DNA from: Leifsonia sp. 466MF | Lineage (GTDB): Bacteria > Actinomycetota > Actinomycetes > Actinomycetales > Microbacteriaceae | DNA length: 64,000 bases | Reading direction: 5' to 3' | NCBI RefSeq assembly: GCF_900100265.1 | Contig: NZ_LT629696.1 | Coordinates: forward strand, 2,914,001 to 2,978,000 | Shown here: one piece after another, positions 59,392-64,000 of the stretch | Layout: each line of letters begins with the position of its first letter | Position numbering within the stretch: position 1 is the stretch's first letter | Translations under genes and position numbers: made by a program | Notes under the pieces: model-generated | What the model saw: the letters and a program-made list of their open reading frames with translations, nothing else | What the model was told of the DNA's origin: nothing | The model's database searches: none

Positions 59392-60264
59392 TCACGCCCG
59401 CTCGGCCGACCGCAGTCCGACCGCGCGATCGAACGCGTCCACGGTGCGCGCGACGACAGCTGCGGGGTCCGCCGCCCAGATCGCCTCGTTGAAGATCTCG
59501 ACCTCGACATCGCCGGTGTAGCCCGCCTCGGCGACCGCCGCGCTGATGGGCGCGAAGTCGATGTGGCCGTCGCCCATCATCCCGCGCGCCAGGAGCACGT
59601 CGGCGGGGAGCGGCGTCACCCAGTCGCACACCTGGTAGCTCGCGATGCGACCGTCGCGACCGGCGCGGGCGATCTGGGCGAACAGGTCGGGGTCCCACCA
59701 CAGGTGGAAGGTGTCGACGACGACACCGACGGACTCGGCCGGGAAGGGTTCCGCGATGTCGAGCGCCTGCCCGAGCGTCGACACCACTGCGCGGTCGGCC
59801 GCGTACATCGGGTGCAGCGCCTCGATGGCGAGGGTGACTCCGGCGGCGCGGGCCTCCGGTTCCAGCTCCGCGATCGCGTCCGCGACCCGGGCACGGGAGC
59901 CGGCGAGGTCGCGCGACCCGTCGGGCAGCCCGCCGGCGACCAGGACCAGGACGGCCGCCGAGCCGGGGGCGCCGGCCGCGGCGAGCGCCGCCGTCTCCTC
60001 GATGGCGCGCCGGTTCTCGTCCAGGGCCGCGCGCCGCTTGGCGCCCTCCGGCGCGGTGAAGAAGCCGCCACGGCACAGGCTCGAAACGCGCAGACCGGAG
60101 TCGGCGAGCATCCGCACCGCCGCATCCAGCCCGACCTCGGCCACGGGCTCGCGCCAGAGGCCGATCGCCTCGACTCCGGCCGAGCCGACGACGCGCAGCG
60201 CCTCGGCGAGGTTCGCGTACTTGATGGTCGCCTGGTTGATCGACAGGCGCGGATCGGCCGTCAT
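59392..60264 (-). CDS. sugar phosphate isomerase/epimerase (TIM barrel)
   Basis: 290 residues, AP_endonuc_2/xylose-isomerase-like TIM barrel. Metal-ligand positions appear in LAIEALHPMYAAD (Glu), VGVVVDTFHLWWDPD (Asp, His) and the late VEVEIFNEAIW (Glu). It is likely an isomerase or epimerase of an oxidised sugar. Overlaps the DUF993 stop by 4 bp (ATGA). Third gene of the Gfo/Idh-DUF993-isomerase trio. Confidence 0.9.
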   Translation of the reverse strand: MTADPRLSINQATIKYANLAEALRVVGSAGVEAIGLWREPVAEVGLDAAVRMLADSGLRVSSLCRGGFFTAPEGAKRRAALDENRRAIEETAALAAAGAPGSAAVLVLVAGGLPDGSRDLAGSRARVADAIAELEPEARAAGVTLAIEALHPMYAADRAVVSTLGQALDIAEPFPAESVGVVVDTFHLWWDPDLFAQIARAGRDGRIASYQVCDWVTPLPADVLLARGMMGDGHIDFAPISAAVAEAGYTGDVEVEIFNEAIWAADPAAVVARTVDAFDRAVGLRSAERA

Positions 60265-61445
60265 GCGTCGACCCCGTTCAGCCGGAGCAGCGACGTCCAG
60301 CGCTCGGCGGCGAGGTCCGGTCGCTCCAGCGCACCGCACTCCCCCGCGAGCCGGACGATTTCCGACAGGTGGGGCAGGCTGCGCGCGGAGTGCAGTCCGC
60401 CGACCATGGAGAACGACTGCTGGTGCCCGTTCAGCCAGGAGAGGAAGGCGACGCCGGTCTTGTAGTAGAAGGTCGGCGTCGCGAAGACCTGGCGGGAGAG
60501 CTGCTGCGTCGGCTCGAGGACGCTCCGGTACTGTGCGGAGTCGCCGCGGTCGAGCGCCTGGATCGCCGCGGATGCCGCCGGCGCGAGCGCCGCGAACGCG
60601 CCGAGGAGGGCATCCGAGTGGCCGGAACCGTCGTCCTCGATCAGCTCGACGTAGTTGAAGTCGTCGCCGGTGAACATGCGCACGCCCTCGGGCAGGCGCG
60701 CCCGCAGCGAGCGCTCCGCCGCGGCGTCCAGGAGGCTCATCTTGATCCCGGAGACCCGGCCGTCGGCGGCCTCGATGATCCGAAGCACCGTCTCGCCGGC
60801 CGTCGCGACATCGGCGGAGCCGAAGTACCCGTCGAGCGCGGGGTCGAACGCCGGGCCGAGCCAGTGCAGCACGACCGGGGTGGAGGCCGCGGCGAGCACC
60901 TCGCCGTAGACGCGCTCGTAGTCGGCCGGCGACTCCGCCGCGCGGGCCAGGTGCCGGCTGGCCATGAGGACGACCCCCGCACCGGCGTCCTCGGTGAAGT
61001 GCAGCTGCGTCTTGTACGCGTCGATGACGGCATCCAGCGGGATGACCGGCTCGTCGACGTGGTCCGTGTTGACGCCGGCGACGACCGAGCCGCCCACCTC
61101 CCGGGCGTCGGCTGCGCTCCGCGAGATCAGCTCACGCGTCGCCGCCGCGTCCAGGCCCATGTTGCGCTGGGCCGTGTCCATCGCGTCGGCGACACCGAGC
61201 CCCCAGGAGTACACGTGCCTGCGGAACGCGAGCGTCGCCTCCCAGTCGATGTCGGCGGGGGCGCCTGGCACGTTCTCCGCCCAGGGCTTCGGGATGACGT
61301 GAGCCGCCGCGTAGGCGACCCGCGACCGCAGCGGGGCGGCCGGGCGCGTGAACGCCGGAGCGGAGCCGAGATCGACGGACGACGTGGCGCCGTCGGCACC
61401 GATCAGGGTGACGGCGGTCGCGGTGGAGAGCGCGGCGGCCGTCAT
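60261..61445 (-). CDS. DUF993 protein (dihydrodipicolinate-synthase-like)
   Basis: 394 residues of the actinobacterial DUF993 family, distantly like DapA/NAL aldolases. Landmarks are SRVAYAAAHVIPKPWAE, TLAFRRHVYSWGLGVADAMD, VVLHWLGPAFDPAL, SGIKMSLLD (candidate Schiff-base Lys) and FTGDDFNYVEL. A retro-aldol cleavage or a dehydration of a keto sugar acid is plausible but unproven. Coupled on both sides by 4-bp overlaps with the Gfo/Idh and isomerase genes, so all three must act in one pathway. Confidence 0.85.
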   Translation of the reverse strand: MTAAALSTATAVTLIGADGATSSVDLGSAPAFTRPAAPLRSRVAYAAAHVIPKPWAENVPGAPADIDWEATLAFRRHVYSWGLGVADAMDTAQRNMGLDAAATRELISRSAADAREVGGSVVAGVNTDHVDEPVIPLDAVIDAYKTQLHFTEDAGAGVVLMASRHLARAAESPADYERVYGEVLAAASTPVVLHWLGPAFDPALDGYFGSADVATAGETVLRIIEAADGRVSGIKMSLLDAAAERSLRARLPEGVRMFTGDDFNYVELIEDDGSGHSDALLGAFAALAPAASAAIQALDRGDSAQYRSVLEPTQQLSRQVFATPTFYYKTGVAFLSWLNGHQQSFSMVGGLHSARSLPHLSEIVRLAGECGALERPDLAAERWTSLLRLNGVDA

Positions 61446-62641
61446 CGTGCCGCCGCCTCCAGGCCCGCGGCGCCCGCGGTCGGCGTCGGCGTGGTGTCGA
61501 GCGTCACCTCGGGCAGCTCGATCCGCCGACCCTCCCGCGACGAGCGCAGCCCGAGCTCGGCCAGCTGGACGCCGCGGGCACCCGCGAGGAAGTCGAACCG
61601 GTTGGGGCCGTCCTCGAGCACATGCCGCAGGAACTCCTCCCACTGCGTCTTGAACCCGTTCTCGAACACCTCGTTGGCCGGCGACTCGATCCAGTCGGCC
61701 GCGTAGTCGTGCGCGTCGGCGAGGTCCGGGTTCCATACAGGCTTCGGCGTCGCGTTGCGGGGCTGGATCTTGCAGCCGAACAGACCCACGACCGCGCTCC
61801 CGAGCGTGCCGTCGACCTGGAACTCGACCAGCTCGTCACGGTTGACCCGGGTGGTCCAGCTGGAGTTGAGCTGCGCGGTGATGCCGCCCGCCAGCTGGAA
61901 GATCGCGTAGGCCGCGTCGTCCGCGGTGGCCGCGTACGCCTCCCCGCGCTCGTCGACGCGCTGCGGGATCTCGGTGACCGCCTGCGCGTACACCGACTCC
62001 ACACGGCCGAAGAGGTTCTCGAGCACGTAGCTCCAGTGCGGGAACATGTCGACGACGATGCCGCCGCCGTCCTCCGCGCGGTAGTTCCAGCTCGGCCGCT
62101 GCGCCGCCTGCCAGTCGCCCTCGAACACCCAGTACCCGAACTCGCCGCGGACCGACAGGATGCGGCCGAAGAAGCCGGAGTCGATCAGCCGCTTGAGCTT
62201 GCGCATGCCGGGCAGGTAGAGCTTGTCGTGGACGACGCCGTTCTTGATGCCCGCGTCGTCGGCGAGGCGCGCGAGCTCCAGCGCCTCCTCGAAGCTCTCG
62301 GCCGTCGGCTTCTCGGTGTAGATCGCCTTGCCCGCGGCGATGGCCTTGCGGATGGCGGCCGAGCGCGCCTTCGTGACGAGGAAGTCGGCGTAGATCTGCC
62401 AGCGGTCGTCGGCGAGGGCCGCGTCGAGGTCGGTCGTGTAGTCGGCGATGTCGTGGCGCTTCGCGAGCTCGGCCAGCTTCTCCTCGTTGCGTCCGACCAG
62501 CAGGGGCACCACCTGCACGCGGCGGCCGTCGGACAGCTCGACGCCGCCCTGGTCGCGGATGGCGAGGATCGAGCGGACCAGGTGCTGGCGGTACCCCATG
62601 CGCCCGGAGACGCCGTTCATGATGATGCCGATCGACGACAC
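61442..62641 (-). CDS. Gfo/Idh/MocA-family oxidoreductase of DUF993 cluster
   Basis: 399 residues. GIIMNGVSGRMGYRQHL is an atypical glycine motif; YTEKPTAES carries the EKP Lys. The C-terminal domain has GGGIVVDMFPHWSYVLENLFG. It likely oxidises a sugar or inositol-like compound as the first step, before DUF993 and the isomerase. The GTG at 62641 has GAAGGAG about 6 bp upstream. A LacI/CRE-like palindrome lies 30-47 bp before the start. Confidence 0.9.
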   Translation of the reverse strand: MSSIGIIMNGVSGRMGYRQHLVRSILAIRDQGGVELSDGRRVQVVPLLVGRNEEKLAELAKRHDIADYTTDLDAALADDRWQIYADFLVTKARSAAIRKAIAAGKAIYTEKPTAESFEEALELARLADDAGIKNGVVHDKLYLPGMRKLKRLIDSGFFGRILSVRGEFGYWVFEGDWQAAQRPSWNYRAEDGGGIVVDMFPHWSYVLENLFGRVESVYAQAVTEIPQRVDERGEAYAATADDAAYAIFQLAGGITAQLNSSWTTRVNRDELVEFQVDGTLGSAVVGLFGCKIQPRNATPKPVWNPDLADAHDYAADWIESPANEVFENGFKTQWEEFLRHVLEDGPNRFDFLAGARGVQLAELGLRSSREGRRIELPEVTLDTTPTPTAGAAGLEAAAR

Positions 62642-62670
62642 GTGTACTCCTTCGTATGTGCTGCACTCGG

Positions 62671-62688
62671 TTGGAAAGCGCTTACCAA
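62671..62688. promoter_or_regulatory. LacI/CRE-like operator upstream of the DUF993 operon
   Basis: TTGGAAAGCGCTTACCAA is an 18-bp palindrome with one mismatched pair and a central CG, the form bound by LacI/CcpA-family regulators. It sits just upstream of the Gfo/Idh ribosome-binding site. No LacI gene is adjacent in the window; it may lie beyond the right edge. Confidence 0.7.
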
Positions 62689-62735
62689 GCCTAACGCCCG
62701 CCGCCGCGCCCGGTCAAGCCGCCCGCCCCCCGCGC

Positions 62736-62792
62736 CGATTTGGCGCAAATCGCGGTTATCAGTGCGCGATTCCCGCGATTTGCGCCAAATCG
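62736..62792. repeat. family C repeat in inverted form (copy C3)
   Basis: The perfect 20-bp inverted arms CGATTTGGCGCAAATCGCGG (62736-62755) and 62773-62792 flank a 17-nt loop. The second arm contains the same GATTTGCGCCAAATCG core as the direct repeats C1 and C2, and GGTTATC again follows the first arm. It lies just 3' of the MFS gene. Confidence 0.88.
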
Positions 62793-62806
62793 CGAACGGG
62801 GCGGGG

Positions 62807-64000
62807 TCAGGCGGCTCGACGCGCTGCGGGCATCGAGGCGGACACCGGGTCGTCCCGCGTGAAGTCGATGGCGTGCGCCTGCTTGCCGAAGGCGGTCAGC
62901 AGGATGACGGCGATCGCCGCGATGCCGACCGTCGACGCCATCGCCCAGCCGTAGCCGAGCTGCGGCGCGAGCGCCTGCTGGATGGGCAGGTTGAACGCCG
63001 CGATCACGTTGCCCAGCTGGTAGGTCACGCCCGGGTAGAACCCGCGGATCGCGTTCGGCGACATCTCGTTCAGATGCGCCGGGATGGCGCCCCAGGCCCC
63101 CTGCGTCGTGAACTGGATGAGCGCGGAGCCGAGGCACAGCAGCCCTGCCGTCTGCGAGAACGCGAAGATCGGGATGATCGGGATGGTCAGAGCCGCCCCG
63201 AGGATGATCGTCGCCTTCCGGCCCCAGCGGTCCGACAGCGAGCCGAGCACGACGCAGCCGACGATCGCGCCGATGTTGTAGACGACGGCGATCCAGCCGG
63301 CCGTCGCCGCATCCAGTCCGGCTCCCCCGTTCTCGGTCGACTTCAGGAACGTCGGGTAGATGTCCTGCGTGCCGTGGCTCATCCAGTTGAAGGCCGCCAT
63401 CAGCAGCACCAGGTACACGAACCGGCGCAGCACCTTGCCGTCGAAGAACACGCGGCGGATGGACGTGTCGGCCTTCCGCATCTTCTCCCGGGTGTTCTCC
63501 CACACCTCCGACTCCTTGACGCGGGAGCGGATGATGAGCGTGATCAGCGCGGGCAGGATGCTCAGCGCGAACATCCACCGCCAGTTCAGCCCGAGGACCG
63601 AGTGCACCAGCAGGAAGGCGAGCGACGCCAGCAGGTAGCCGGCGGAGTAGCCGGCCTGCAGGATGCCGGAGTAGAACCCGCGGCGGGTGCGCGGCACCTT
63701 CTCCATCGTGAGCGCGGCGCCGAGGCCCCACTCGCCGCCCATCCCGATGCCGTAGAGCAGCCGCAGGATGAAGAGCACGGTGAAGTTGGGGGCGAAGGCG
63801 CAGAGGAATCCCACCACCGAGTAGAAGCACACGTCGACCATGAGCGGGATGCGCCGGCCGATCCGGTCGGCCCACAGACCGAACAGGTACGCACCGACGG
63901 GGCGCATGATCAGCGTGATGGTCGTGAGGTACGCCATCTGCTCGAGCGGGACGTGGAACTCGGCCCCGATCTCGGCGTAGACGAGCACGATGATGAAGTA
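62807..64000 (-). CDS. MFS transporter, metabolite:H+ symporter-like, 5' end cut by window edge
   Basis: The N-terminal start lies beyond the right edge; about 397 residues are visible. LFGLWADRIGRRIPLM is the MFS loop 2-3 motif, and GMGGEWGLGAALTMEKVPRTRRGF is typical of the MHS/sialate-type subgroup. About 11 transmembrane helices remain. It presumably imports the substrate of the downstream Gfo/Idh-DUF993-isomerase-glycerate kinase operon on the same strand, separated by the C3 hairpin and the LacI-like operator. Confidence 0.9.
   Translation of the reverse strand, partial: YFIIVLVYAEIGAEFHVPLEQMAYLTTITLIMRPVGAYLFGLWADRIGRRIPLMVDVCFYSVVGFLCAFAPNFTVLFILRLLYGIGMGGEWGLGAALTMEKVPRTRRGFYSGILQAGYSAGYLLASLAFLLVHSVLGLNWRWMFALSILPALITLIIRSRVKESEVWENTREKMRKADTSIRRVFFDGKVLRRFVYLVLLMAAFNWMSHGTQDIYPTFLKSTENGGAGLDAATAGWIAVVYNIGAIVGCVVLGSLSDRWGRKATIILGAALTIPIIPIFAFSQTAGLLCLGSALIQFTTQGAWGAIPAHLNEMSPNAIRGFYPGVTYQLGNVIAAFNLPIQQALAPQLGYGWAMASTVGIAAIAVILLTAFGKQAHAIDFTRDDPVSASMPAARRAA

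Overview
The window is high-GC actinobacterial chromosomal DNA. It has dense co-directional operons with 4-bp ATGA/GTGA overlaps, frequent GTG starts, ABC sugar importers without their own ATPase, and a SARP-type regulator. Gene content and style resemble Microbacteriaceae (a Leifsonia-like soil or plant-associated bacterium). That placement is inference, because no 16S rRNA or other phylogenetic marker was compared.

Layout. 1-7882 (minus strand): three tandem BAAT/acyl-CoA-thioesterase-like lipoproteins (the first cut by the window edge), ackA, pta and a DUF1254 protein, all in one direction. 7999-8284: SRP 4.5S RNA and a tRNA-Ser(GGA), followed by an orphan, lower-GC hypothetical gene. 9179-13200: a TetR/amidohydrolase pair with a perfect operator, a DUF445 membrane protein and a hemerythrin-like protein. 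13227-23310: the most unusual segment, a SARP regulator followed by five tightly packed genes of unknown system. They encode acidic proteins, a gluzincin-like protease, a coiled-coil protein, an unknown protein and a 1249-residue protein with two M15 peptidase modules around an alpha/beta-hydrolase-like domain. 23456-31696: housekeeping and stress genes (SDR/ArsR pair, DUF1801, AraC plus phosphotransferase, HerA-like ATPase, PAP2, Bcr/CflA efflux).

32074-64000+ is a carbohydrate-catabolism island. It contains a GH31 alpha-xylosidase with an ABC importer and two ROK regulators, and two Gfo/Idh/MocA dehydrogenases with ThuA. It continues with a LacI/CE7 acetyl-xylan esterase pair and a LacI-controlled ABC importer with a GH3 glycosidase. 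Then come xylA-xylB, a gluconate module (gntP-gntK plus GntR), and finally an MFS transporter with a Gfo/Idh, DUF993, TIM-barrel isomerase and glycerate kinase operon. Together these would deacetylate, import and hydrolyse xylan or xyloglucan oligosaccharides, pass xylose through XylA/XylB to the pentose-phosphate pathway, and feed oxidised sugars into side pathways. Acetate released by the esterase could in principle be handled by AckA-Pta.

A second layer runs through the intergenic DNA: at least three families of paired hairpin-forming repeats (called A, B and C here). They lie at gene 3' ends and inside operons, notably between the solute-binding protein and permeases and between xylA and xylB. 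Candidate ROK, LacI, TetR and ArsR operators are also visible.
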